64,000 nucleotides of DNA from Dicyema japonicum (Eukaryota; Dicyemida; Rhombozoa; Dicyemidae): assembly GCA_011109175.1 (NCBI GenBank), contig RDEW01000027.1:818703-882702 (forward strand). Reading direction: 5' to 3'. Position numbers and translations under genes: made by a program. Numbering within the stretch: position 1 is the first letter of the stretch; each line of letters begins with the position of its first letter. Shown in pieces: positions 11,736 to 23,402 of this stretch. The notes under the pieces are model-generated. The model searched no databases, was not told where the DNA came from, and saw only the letters and a list, made by a program, of their open reading frames with translations.

Positions 11736-12170
11736 AAAGGCATTGTCCTAATTTAGTGATCTTTATTTCACTTCTATTTTTTAAATGCATAAGGAGGTGA
11801 ACTACAACCTCACCGCTATTATTGCGCATCTAAAAACAGACAAAGGATCACTTTTAGTTCCACTAAATCTTACGACCTGTCGATTAGACACAAAATACCT
11901 GTCGTAGGCATCCGGTACTCAAACCATTTTAACTTTCAGAAGTATATTTATTCACTGGCTCAGAGTAAGTTAAGTTACTAACTTATTAATTATCAAGTAA
12001 GAGGCGTCAAGTACTGTTTTCTCCCATGGACCGGGCGGGACATCGTCCATTCCGACTTCCTTGAGGGTGAAGACCTTTGTGATATGAGAATTTTAGCGAT
12101 TTTTATGTGTTTGAGTAAAACTAAGATCCAATAACACATAGATAAATTATCGGCAAAACAAACTCATTAC
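11736..12170. other. No gene recognised
   Basis: Mixed-composition spacer between two LINE copies. No open frame with motifs, no SINE blocks. Confidence 0.35.
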
Positions 12171-13985
12171 TACTTAAACAGGGTAAACCGGGAGGAGAAG
12201 CCAAATCAAGAGCCTCAACAACGCAGTTGCACAGAGGTTGAAATCATTTCAAAGGAATGAATGGGAAAGCAGAATCAGAGGTCTTTGCAATCATAAATCT
12301 ACCCATTACATGTGGAAGACCATTAAAAAGCTCGGACTACATACAAAACCCAATAACACAGGCCAACCAAATGTCCAAGAACTAAACAACCTAATGAAGT
12401 TTTATGTCGGAATCAGCCACAAGAAATTCCTGAAAACCAGTCATTCATTTACGTTTACCAAGCCAAAAAGGTCTTCTTCATTATATTGCTTATCACACTC
12501 CGATATTTAAAATAAAATCAAAAATACAAAATCTTCCCTCTCCTGCAGTCCTGATCTGATTCCGACTATTCTGCTCAAACATCTCGGCCCAATTGGAATA
12601 GAAGCGCTCCGGAAAATCTTTAACTTTTCAATAAACCATAACCAAATTCCAGACATTTGGAAAGTCCAACATACGCCAAATTCTCAAGCCGGGGAGGCTG
12701 AAGAACAACCTCTCTTCGTACAGACACATTGCACTATTATGCTCATCCACGAAGCCTCTGGAAAAACTCGTTTTATACATCATTTACCTCGCCCTTCCCC
12801 TTACACAAATCCAACATGGTTACAGGAGAGACCGATCTACATCAACACACCTCACCTCGTTGAACCAGTTCATTATTGAAGGTTTGTCTACAAAACCAGA
12901 TCTAAAATCGGTTTTATGCTGTCTCGAACTACAAAAGGCCTTCGATTCTGTAACCAGAAAACTCCTCACTCAAGAACTATTTAGACTATCATTAACTCGG
13001 ACATAAAATAATAGCTTTCAAATTTCCTCAGCGGAAGAAGAGGGCGTGTATGCTTGGATGGGATTCGAGCAGTCTCAAGATTACTTCCAAATGGTGTTCC
13101 CCAAGGCTCCCCTCTGTCTCCTGCTCTATTCAACTTATAACTTTCCGACATTCCCAACCCAGTTATAGAAGACTCGAAAATTCTCACCTATGCTGATGAC
13201 CTACTAATTATTTCACGTAATAAAGACCTCACGAATGCTTAAAAAAAGTACAAGAAGTCTTGCTTCAAATTCAAACTGGGCTACATCAAAACCGGATGAA
13301 CATATCTCCTGAAAAATCCTCCACCACTCTATTTACCTCGTATAAAAAGCTCGGAAGATGTGCCGTTGATCTATTCCTGGACAACGAAAAAATCCCTTTT
13401 ACAAAGAACCATAAAATTCTGAGGGTCACTTTTAATACGCACATGTTTTTTTTCTGTTTATATTGAGAAGACTATTAGAACTTGTGAGAGGAAATTTGGT
13501 TTAGTCAAAGCCATATTTGGTGGAATAAAAATTTATTCCCTGCTCTTGGTGTTCTCTATAAGCAATTCATCGAGCCAACAATCAGTTACGCCTGTGCAGC
13601 ATGGGGAATTAATCTCTCGTGACCAACCGTCTTAAAGTTGATAACACCATATGTCGAGGGGCAACTACCATAATGCACATCGCAAAGCTGAACAACATTC
13701 CACACAGTCCCTTTGACCACCTTATTGAGCAAAACGGCAAGAGCTTCTTGAGGTTAAATCCTCCAGCAGGACCTGTCGTCGACAGTCCATCTTGTATCAA
13801 GTTTCCAGAAGCACATCACCCCAGTTAGCTTTCTCATAAACACTGTCCCCCGCCCATACCGTGAATGTGTCGGGTCAAAAGTCCAGCATCGGGAGAAGCT
13901 GAGAAAGCCCTTCAGGATTGTCTGGATCACCTAATTAATTTCAACGAGATTAACTATTGGTGTTTTTAGGTTAAAAAAAACCATC
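12171..13985 (+). mobile_element. Decayed LINE copy
   Basis: The 5' part (12238-12507) is open and contains KFYVGISHKKFLKTS, equivalent to KYYVSISHKDFSRST in the copy at 9414-11103. Degenerate frames follow: CSPDLIPTILLKHLGPIG, a KAFDSVTRKL motif A region at about 12940, NGVPQGSPLSPALFNL at about 13090, TYADDLLIISRNK (motif C) near 13190, and the C-terminal domain around 13560-13950. It ends in GGATCACCTAATTAATTT and an A-rich tail near 13980. Many stops and frameshifts. Confidence 0.85.
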
Positions 13986-14479
13986 GAATTTTTATTAGCC
14001 TGATGGGTTTTCTATAATGAAACACCATATGTCTCTATTTCAATTTATTAACCCTTTGTATAAACAAGAGTTGTTTTTTTAATCGGTGTAATAATTTTCC
14101 AGTGGATCTTGTGTACCTCTCATAATTTGGTGGTGTTTTTGCTAAATCGAGTCCATCTTCTAGATCTATTGGGAAGTTCCACGAGAATACTTCCCACTTT
14201 CAAACCATCTTTGGAAGCCATAAATCATGAGTGGTTCTATGCTTGCATTAAAAACACAGAGAAAAATTTTCCTGACTCACATGAAATCGTAAAGGCGATT
14301 TCATATTTTATCCATATGTTCTTGGTGTGATCTTTAAAAGAACTCTTTGAATTCACATACTCGGAGATATTGTAAGTATTCCATAGATTTGATTGCTCCC
14401 GTATTCGCACAAATATTAGACATTTTCCTGTTCCTAACAATCCAAGAAACAGTACGTTTTTCGTGAGATAAACCATTAT

Positions 14480-15515
14480 CTGACCAATTAACCTCTCCCA
14501 TACTCTTTTGTTTCGGAGGTTATCAAAGTATTGCTGTAAAAGCTCCGCGTTAATTTTTGATAGGTCGGCATTGAGATCAACAAATGGGTTTTTCTAGGCT
14601 TTCATCGAAATTTTGGTAATTCTTGTGTAAAATAAGCACACATCTCATAATTGGTAGAGGCCGCAGGATCTGGGAACATGTCTAGAAAGTTTCCAACGAT
14701 CTTCAACGACTGTCTCTGACAATCTTCTGATGTTTTAGAAAGAATACAACCTTCAATTCTAGGTCTTTTCTGGTCATTGATTATCGATGACCACTCGTAA
14801 TTGTTTTCGATTGAAAGAGTAGGTTGCCAAGTTCACTGGCAGATAGTACACGTGTAGGGCATTGTATGCTAAGAAATGGATTATAACTGCATTATAGAAT
14901 TTAAGGCGTGTTGTGATTTCAATAAGTTTTTTACTAGACCAGATGCGTTTGTTGAGGACGATTATGAATAATCTTTTCCTGTTGCCTTAACTCTTCGTCA
15001 CCACCAAACAGTGATTTCCATTGTATTGTAGTTTCTGTTTTTTCATCCAAAAATCTGTTATGCTCTTGATTACAGAGGAGTCTTCAAAAATGAAGTCTAT
15101 CTCATCGGCATATATAATGCCCATGGCAACAGTTTTTTTGTTTTTCTTTGAAATCTCTCAGGGCAGCCTCAGGAGAACGTACAACTACCTCTCCGTCTGT
15201 TAAGGAATTTTTCAATCCAAATTTTTCAATTTTTTGGAATTTCTGAAACAAAGATCATACTTGTAAGTAATTTTATTGGGACTGAGTGAAAAGCCCTTTA
15301 TGTCAATGGAGCATAATTGTTGAGTTCAATCCACGTTGGAGAGATACATCGGGAAGGTAAGGTTTAATCTGATCAAGAATGAGTTTTTCTGGAATTTTGA
15401 GGAGGCATATAGGAGAGATATCGGTATGGACGAGGCCAGTAAGTCCATTGGCCTAACATTCTGGTCGTAACCGATGTTACTGATTATTATTATTAAAGCA
15501 CTCCGAGAAAACACA
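14480..15515 (-). mobile_element. Decayed RT of a second LINE type
   Basis: On the minus strand a SIPISLLYASSKFQKN segment (RT motif 1-2 region) lies near 15400. GIIYADEIDFIFEDSSV lies at about 15060-15120, where YADE stands for the catalytic YADD. Further downstream come NGNHCLVV, and RIWSSKKLIEITTRLKFYNAV, the thumb-type segment seen in L2/RTE-like elements. Frames are interrupted throughout. The minus-strand stretch 15518-15787, ending RGSWSRLTERIIRNTAQGK, looks like the C-terminus of another such copy. Confidence 0.6.
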
Positions 15516-15878
15516 AATTAGTTAAGTTTCCCTTGTGCCGTATTCCTAATTATCCTCTCCGTCAACCTCGACCATGATCCTCTGTTGCGCGCTAGTTCTC
15601 TTAGGTAGTCCAGATCGTCCGCCGAAATTAGTCTCATACCAACCGCCGATAGGTCTTCGTTCAAGATAGTCGGAAGTGTGTTCTTAGTCTTCGCGAAATC
15701 TCTCTCCTGTGTGCGCGAAGTAGTTGACCATTGCGAAATTTGAGGGGACCTGTTTCTGATAAGTTGAGTAAATAATTCTATAAACATTATTCTTATTTTA
15801 AAATTAAATTCAATAAATTATTTTATTATTTTTTTATATAAAATTCTAATTTGCTTTTAATTTTTGTTGAATAATTAG

Positions 15879-18800
15879 ATGGTCGACCTGGTTTGTTTAA
15901 GATTCCACGATTTAGTTAAAATTTTCATAAAAAACCCGCCATTTTCAGAAAATTATAAGTATTGATGTTTCTAACCACTAGAAATGAATTAATTGATCGG
16001 ATCTGCAACTCTATATTCTATTTTCTATTGGATGGACTGAAACTACAGAAGGACTGGGACAACACAAACTCCACAGTATCCCAAAACCATCATTTTAAGT
16101 ACAATAGAACTTTTGGAAGTGTCTTGTGGAAGTCATTCACGTTTCCATCATCTCAGAGATCAATCGTCTTTCCCAGATCTCTACCGATGTGGGCAGATGC
16201 CAGGCTTTTGTCCGTCTCTCTCTCAACGAGCAGACTACAAGCTGTTACATTCGACACATGATGGAAAACCAGATCCTTATGAAGTTTAAATATTTTTGAT
16301 ATTTAGCCGATTTTATATCACTGGGGCTGCTCTGGTTAATCTAGAATATTCTAAAGCCTTTCTTGATTCTTTAACAGGTAATGCTTTCTAGAAAAATTCA
16401 GAACTAAACCAAGTCGGGTTCTATCTTTCTCTCAACGAATCCTTCCTGAATTCATGGAGTGATCCTATACTTGACTATCTCATTGGTGGATCCTTTTATC
16501 TACTGAATTTTGAAATAGCTGGTATGGAGACTGAGCCTAACAGTTTTTTTGTGGGTTATTTGAGGATCGGTTGGATCTTCTCCGGAAGAGTTGACTATAG
16601 TCGGTCGTGAAGGTTTGTTTGGAGTTTAATTTCTCTAGAAATGATCGGTGGAGATGCACACATTGAGGAGGATAAAAGTGAAGAAACTGAAAGCGGGAAA
16701 GTCCAAGGTTTCTTTAGAAATTTAATTACATAAGAGCTATATGCTGGAGACATCTACTGTGAGGAGGGTGATAAAACTGAGGAAATCGAGACCGATGAAA
16801 CTCAAAATTTAACTAATTGTAATTTTGAGCTATTTGACGATTTAGATGGTGATAAAACTGAAAGGAGACATATTCTGGTTTCACAAATCGCCAATTCAGC
16901 TAATTTATGTTCTCAAGTAGAAATCAATTCGGAAATATGCCAGTTATTAACTTCAACCTATATTCTTATAATAAACAATTAAAAGGCAACTTGTCTGAAA
17001 ATGACCCATTTCCTATTTTGAGAGCATATGAAGCTGAAAACAGAGCCAGAGGACGACGAAACTGGTAAAAGTGAACACGAGCCAGTTATTACTTCGGAAG
17101 ACAACGAGGCTGATAAAAGTGAACACGAGCCATTTGTTACTCCGGAAGACAGCGAGGCTGATAAAAGTGAACACGAGCCATTTGTTACTCCGGAAGACAG
17201 CGAGGCTAATAAAAGTGAACACGAGCCATTTGTTATTCCGGAAGACAGCGAGGCTAATAAAAGTGAACACGAGCCATTTGTTACTTTGGAAGACAACGAG
17301 GCTGATAAAAGCGAATATGAACGAGACATTACTTCGGAAGATAATGAAATTGATAAAAGAGATCTTGAGGCTGTCATTTGCAAAGACATTGAAGAGACTG
17401 ATGATGAACGATTAATTGCCACATACGAGGATAAATCTCAGGAAACCGATTATCTTCATTCCGATATTCAGGATGATATAATTGAAGATGAATGTGCATT
17501 TAGTTCATACGTCTCTGAAGTTGATAGACATAAAGTTGTACCAACGTATCCAAATATTCAAGAAACTGATAAGATTGACAACATAATCCTAATTAATCCA
17601 ATTGATGATAAGCAGATTATTGGTTCAGATATTCAAGAAATGGCAACAATGAGGATAAAGTGGTCATTTGTTCAAATATTCAAGAAAGTGGTGTTGTTGA
17701 GTCAAATTTTATTAACCCTGATGTTCTGAGTGAGCAGCATCCTTGTAGTCCAGCCATAGATGAGGTTGAGGAAACTGAAGACGAGCAAATCCTCAATACA
17801 AAAGCCTCAGAAGATAATAAAACACAGACGGGCATGTTCTCGATTCAGAGATCGTGAATATTATTTGACTGAAGATGTTGTTCAGATATTGGTATTAGTG
17901 CAAGACATCCATGGACCTGATGAAAATTGTTGATGAAGGAGTTTTGGCTCAGTACACAAGGTTGATAGAATGGAAGGTGCACTAGTTCCTAATTCGGATA
18001 ATATTGAAGTTGTGAGTACTGGACAAAAATTAACTACTAAAAGTGAGAAATCTGGTGAATTTCTTTGTCCAATCGACTCTCAAATTGAAGGATCTCCGAT
18101 TAATAATGCGAGGGAGAGAATATTCCCATAAATAAAGAAGTTGAGAATGACCATTTATTTGAATCTGATTTGGATGGAAATTTGATAAACATGTCTTCTT
18201 GTCCAGTCGACAAAATTGAGCAGCACGTGAATCTCGATACATCAATTGTAATAATCTGTCTAATCCTAAGGTCATAAGCGAGGACTTTGACTCACTACGC
18301 TTCAGGTTCCCGGACATTGTCAGTTTTGCCGCTCAAAACATGTGCTGTCGTTCCTGTCGGAAATGTTTTAACACAAATCCAAAAAATAACCGAAATCCAT
18401 ACTCAGCTTGTCAGAATTTCACTGTTTGTGCATTTGATGGTCTGTACTACTGTCCTGAATGCATTTCCCCGCGAAAAGCAAGAATTCCTGCTCGAATTGT
18501 GTTCAACTGGGACTTTAACCTTTACATTGGTCAGCAGTCTTATAAATTATAGTGTCGAGATATGCAGGGAAGTATTTGGAAGAAGGAGAGTGTGATCCCG
18601 TGTACAATATTAATGAGCTGAATCCACAGTTATTGAGACACTGCAAGATGATGGAGACTGTGGTGGTATAAGTGATTTGTTTTAGTATAGGAATTGAGAG
18701 TGAGGCTGACGAGTCTGTACAGATGCGTCTCTGTGTGCAATTTGGTGTTGAGTGAGAGGATTGTTGAGTTGATGAAGCCATCGGAGTACTTCCTATACAG

Positions 18801-19166
18801 TCCGTACCTGTTCTCCATGAAGGTTTGGTGGCCTTGATATGTGTAGGACTTTGATTTAGTGAAGACAGGGAAGATTATGAAGAAAATCAAGGATGCTATT
18901 TCTATTGCTTCAGTCCACGTGACTCGGTGTGAGTTGTGTAGTCAAAGGGGATTCATATGTGGAGTTTGTTTGAATGGGAGAGAACGAATCATGTTAACAA
19001 TGGGACAGGAGACTCAGGTTTACTGTTAGAAGCATTGCAGTGCAAGAATTGTCATCAGCCTGTTCATCTTTATTGTAGTAGAAGTGGAAAGGCCTGTAAG
19101 TGCAGCATGGAACGGACCAGTCATTTGACCAGTTTCGCTGAGTATATTATGAAGGATAATGATTGA
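15879..19166 (+). CDS. PLEKHM1: RUN-domain and Rubicon-homology zinc-finger protein (PLEKHM1-like)
   Basis: PLEKHM1-type adaptors bind Rab7 and act in late endosome/lysosome and autophagosome fusion. The RUN domain is assembled across mini-introns 15959-15981, 16076-16107, 16284-16306 and 16378-16401; its hallmark STDVGRCQAFVRLSLNE is at about 16176-16226. Intron candidates at 16522-16564, 16613-16638 and 16709-16735 keep the frame going into a long acidic region with 48-bp repeats. The C-terminal part (introns 18248-18270, 18530-18552, 18666-18690, 18823-18846, 19018-19040) carries GLYYCPECISPRKARIPARI, NWDFNLY, VYNINELNPQLLRH, SPYLFSM, CELCSQRGFICGVC and CKNCHQPVHLYC, the order of the DUF4206/Rubicon-homology zinc domain. 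No PH domain is visible. Frame breaks near 17000, 17645 and 18107 in the acidic middle are unresolved, so the central exons are approximate. The start ATG at 15879 is tentative. Confidence 0.85.
17060..17345 (+). repeat. 48-bp coding tandem repeat
   Basis: About five and a half units of 48 bp encode the 16-residue acidic unit SEHEPFVTPEDSEADK. The middle three units are nearly identical; the outer ones are diverged. It lies inside the disordered acidic linker of the PLEKHM1-like gene. Confidence 0.95.
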
Positions 19167-19690
19167 TTGTGGGTTATTTACATTAAATTATTTATACTAA
19201 TTTACTATAGTGGATTCTTAGTTATTTTAGTACATCTAAGATTCAATCAAATAATAACCATATTCGGTCGATTGGCAGTCCTAGGAAATTAGCTAAAAAA
19301 TGAAAACAAGTTAAATTCCGCTCATTGAGAGCGCTAGTGATTAATCGGAGCTTGAGAGAGATTGACGTATAAATTTTTGTCTTTTACTGCAAATGGGATA
19401 TGGTCGCAGTGGCATGTATGTTTACGTAAGATAAAAATTTTGTTAGAAGAGTACGGGTAAAAAGGATTTAATATTTACAGACGTTTCGTCTTCTTTGAGA
19501 ATTGGCTTTTTGCCTTCTTTATTAATTCAACAATATTGGGTATATAAATTGGTCTGTAGTTCATTATTATGAATTGCTTCTAACATTGCGATTAAAATTT
19601 TATTTTTATCAAATTCGTAAATTTGTACTATAATAATCTCTGTTGATCCAACCCGTATGTTGATCTTTACGAATTTCGTCACCACGTATT
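19167..19690. other. No gene recognised
   Basis: 3' flank of the PLEKHM1-like gene. AT-rich, no open frame with motifs, no SINE or LINE block recognised. Confidence 0.35.
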
Positions 19691-21290
19691 CAACATGAAA
19701 TGAATTATTTCAAATACCAAGGATAAAACCAAACTAATTAATCATGTGGTCATGACGCGTTCCAATAAAGTGATTCAGAGGACATATTCCAGAATGCTGA
19801 GGTCGCCAGGGAGCGAAATTTTTTCCGACGTAACGAAGAGATGGATCCTTTTGAATGCCGGTCAGGAATTTGTGTCTCCAGAGTTAGGCAGATGGAGCCA
19901 CTGCCTTTAATTGAATTGAAAAAAGAGTTGTGACATTTATCAGGACTGGTCGCAAGGTTGTTCTTCAATAACGAATCTTTCAGAAGTCTAGGATTTGTTG
20001 TAATTTTAATGTGGCAGTTTAAATTATCGTAATTTTAAGTGAGAAGGATATGATTTTCGGTTTCCAGTGTAGGTGGGACACCAGATAAAACGAGATAATA
20101 GAAGTCTTTGAAGAACACCATTAGGAAAATGACGAATAATATACTGACTTTCAAAGGCAAACACGTCCAACGGCTAAGGAGGTTAGCAAGCCGATTTTTT
20201 AGCTTTCCAAGGAGGACGTTATGTAGGACTACGTTCAATAAAATTTGTGACTAAAAAATCAATATTTTTTGACTTTATTGACCTAAAAAATTAATTTTTG
20301 ACCAAATTTCACACTAAGATTTTTTTTACTTTTTTGATTTTTTACTATTATTTAAATAATATTTTGGCTACAAAATAAATTTTTAGAAGTTTTGAACGAT
20401 TCTATTTCCCTCGCAATCCTTAGAGAAAATAGCCATCCAGTCAGGGCCGCAGCATATAAATCTTACAATTTTTGTTTGTCAATAAAATTATTTTAAGCGA
20501 AAATATTAAAAAATATGATTTTTTCACTTTATTGATAAAAATCGCTTTAATTGATACCATTTAATTTTGAGTGAGTTGTCTGACTTATCGCCCGGAGTTA
20601 AAAAGATCCGGGTCCTTTATTAACAACTGCTGAACCGTGTCGAAATCATGTAGTCACTTAGGTTTGGCTTTTGATCCTGGTCTATTGCGGACAAGCCGAT
20701 GAACCATGCATCTTTACTCCAACGGATTTATTTAAATCATGGATAAATCTCTATAAAGGAAAAAATTTCATATCTCGGACAAAATTCAAGGTGATGTTCT
20801 GAAGTTGACTTTCATCCTAGCGTGATGTTCTGGAGAACTCCCCATTTTAAGAAAATTTTAAGTGACTCATAATCGGTTCGACAGCAACAGTGAGGTAAAT
20901 GTTGGGAGTCTCAATAAGACATCGTGGTAACAGTTCTGTAGCATGTCTAATTTGCTCTAAACTAATATCTAAGGCGAGGTGATCAAGAGGTTGATGGATG
21001 GTTTGTTTTGGTTCAAAATTTCGTGAATCAGGGATCCTCTGGGTTTAATATTTGGGTTATTTCGCAAACGGTCCCAGGAGTTTTAATTGAGGAATAGAGA
21101 TTTATCTCATCTACGAGACAACGAGTTTTTTATATTTCCCATGATGGTCAGGACATTTGACTTTTTTGCAGGTTTGTGTCTTCGGAACTAGCTTTATGGG
21201 AAATTTTTATAAAGATTTTGGCATCTTTCGTGTTGAAGTCTGGAAAAAAAATTTATTCAGCCTTTTATCGACTTCCTTAATTAAATGGAA
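19690..21290 (-). mobile_element. Decayed LINE copy with an embedded foreign 3' end
   Basis: The minus-strand 3' end at about 19690-19760 shows ATTAATTAGTTTGGTTTTAT and a C-terminal frame. Upstream (20040-20240) are a decayed LANLLSRW segment, equivalent to LANFLSGRR, and a GVPPTLETEN segment. At 21150-21250 an IFIKISHKASSED segment corresponds to the YVSISHKDF block of the family. Within it, on the plus strand at 20395-20470, SISLAILRENSHPVRAAA is the C-terminal end of the restriction-like-endonuclease element. Boundaries are approximate. Confidence 0.5.
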
Positions 21291-21399
21291 GACGAGTTAA
21301 TTTGACTTTTCTCAGCACGGTTTCCGATCGTTCTTCGTTTTTTCCTATTTTCTTGGTTGATTTCTGAAATCTTAGTTATTTCAATTGACAGCTTGTTGA

Positions 21400-22025
21400 A
21401 GTTCTTTGATCTCTTCGTTGTATGAGTGACCGTATATCTTTGTCAGACGAGTGTGAAAGTATCGAGGAGTCCATCCATCTCCTGGACAAATGCCAAAAAG
21501 ATCATGAAACAGTGGATCACTGGAAAGAAACGATTGCAACCAAACGCTCTGGAAACCCTAATTTTCCTGAACGGTAGAAAGTACCTGTTACACTGCGACT
21601 GTGCAATTCTCCCTCCATCACAGGCTGTGTGGGCTTAATGAAGGATCACCATGTCTAGGTTGAGGGCTCTGTTGGACATGTAGGGAAAATTATGCACCAC
21701 ACGATATCTCCATTGGCGGCCTCGTTCTGATGAGGCGACGTTTAAGAATGGCCAGGGTTTCTTACGTTTCTGCAAGGAACTGTGAAACCCATTCAAGGAA
21801 AAGGTGGCCCATGTAGAAGAATTTCGGTCGGTTATAAATAAGTGCACGCTGACTGAATTCCTTTGCAGAAGGAAGAGAAGGCCCTTCCGGAATGCGGTTG
21901 GGTCATCAGAAGATCAGACGAAGAGAGTTCGGATGTTGTTGGAGGTTGGGATCACCTAATTAGTTAGTTTTGACCTATCTTTCTTGGTGGTCTTGGAGTT
22001 AAATTAATAAAATAAAAAAAAATAA
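21400..22025 (+). mobile_element. LINE 3' fragments
   Basis: At 21426-21640 a frame reads SPSISWTNAKK and ALETLI, like the fragments at 11400 and 30400. From about 21660 the sequence matches the C-terminal coding part of the LINE at 9414-11103 and ends with RVRMLLEVGIT, GGGATCACCTAATTAG and a TTAAATTAATAAAATAAA tail at about 22010. Frames are broken. Confidence 0.75.
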
Positions 22026-22029
22026 AAAT

Positions 22030-22840
22030 GTAGGGACCACATAGTTATCTAGTTCAGATCTTTGCTTGCGGTCTTTTGAAATAAATTCATTCACTTACTA
22101 AGATTATGGCTCTCATCGTTTCCGAATGTCTAAATGACGAACCTCACGAAAGTTTAGGTTTCAAATTTCGCCTGACAAACTTTGAGAAAAAAAGACGCAG
22201 TGAAAAAACAACAGAATGTCAGTTTCTAAAGGGAACAAGATAGTTATCGCTAGTATCATTAATTCTCAAACTGTGCTTTTAACGACAGAAAATTAATGCA
22301 AATTAAGGGCATGTGCATGCATTTAACAATTCATTTATTTGTATAAATTTTGATTAAATAAACCAAGTGGAATAGTTATAATAAAAACTCAACTTTTATG
22401 AACTAATATGAATTTTTAAATATTTATTGATAAGCATGACGCAAAAATACGTTGATCATGTATATTTGATCGAAAGCTAGATGAAATTTTGTAGCAATTT
22501 GATCATCTTATTTTCAGCCTCTAACATAAGATCCTGCAAGTTCTTCGAATTTTTGACTGGACAAGATTTGAATTTTTTATATAATATATGGGTTTCTGGT
22601 GTCTCCTCTATCCATCATTTCGTCATGATGAGATAAGCAAGTTATTATAAAGTCAACACTAAGGAAACTAAGTAAGACGAAACGGTAGGGCTATCCAAAA
22701 AGGAAGAGAATTACATGATGAAACAAAAGAATTTTTTGGTAAAAATGGAAGATTATTTTTCATTGCTGGAAAAAATTTTTTTGAAATATAAATTATCATA
22801 ATTGATTTTATGCTTTTTTAAGTGAAACATTTATTTAAGA
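22030..22840. other. AT-rich intergenic sequence
   Basis: No open frame with motifs; AT-rich with no recognised element. Confidence 0.4.
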
Positions 22841-23180
22841 TTAATGCCTATTCTGCCTTCCATGATCTGCAAGTCTGCCGATTGTTTCAATCAACTCCAT
22901 AATACTAGGACCAAACACTAAGACTTCACAGAAATCGGTTGGCAGAAAGTCAGCCATCCATTTACCTTAACTAAAAATTCTAATTTTTTATTTCGTCGAC
23001 ACGGGGTCACCTCTCCCAATAACCATCGAAATTAACTGGAAGAGCCATTGGATTTTCCGACGTCATGACTTCTGAGCGTTACCAGACATACCATGTTCTT
23101 GAAGAGAACAAGGGCTTTCAGCTTATCTCTTCAGTATCTCAACAGCAGTCACACGGAACGTTAATCAGCCCAGAAACCAT
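22841..23180 (-). CDS. Small gene, unidentified, with mini-introns
   Basis: From the ATG at 23180 the minus strand reads MVSGLINVPCDC. After candidate introns 23122-23143 (22 nt) and 23072-23091 (20 nt) it continues through EVMTSENPMALPVNFDGYWE. A further coding-looking block, WMADFLPTDFCEVLVFG to the TAA at 22843-22841, follows. I could not find a clean GT-AG junction for 22985-23030: the best options leave an in-frame TAA. I do not recognise the family. It lies directly downstream of EB1 on the same strand. Confidence 0.35.
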
Positions 23181-23402
23181 TGTTATTACTTCTCTTTAGT
23201 TCTGCAGCGAATAGCTTCTCTTCAGCTTACACAATCAATGAAAATAAAGACTCCAATCAATAAAAAATCTTAACCTATCAAACGTCAAAAATAATGTCTC
23301 TAAGGATACTCTCAGACAGCAATAAATTTAGCTAAATTAAGTTATCAAAAATATCGATATTTGTATTGATTTAATCTATGATATCAACCAAAGTCTATTA
23401 AA

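Noticed and set aside
16979-17422. Minus-strand serine/leucine-rich repeat frame
   Set aside because: Antisense of the 48-bp acidic repeat; the plus strand is continuous with RUN and zinc-finger exons.
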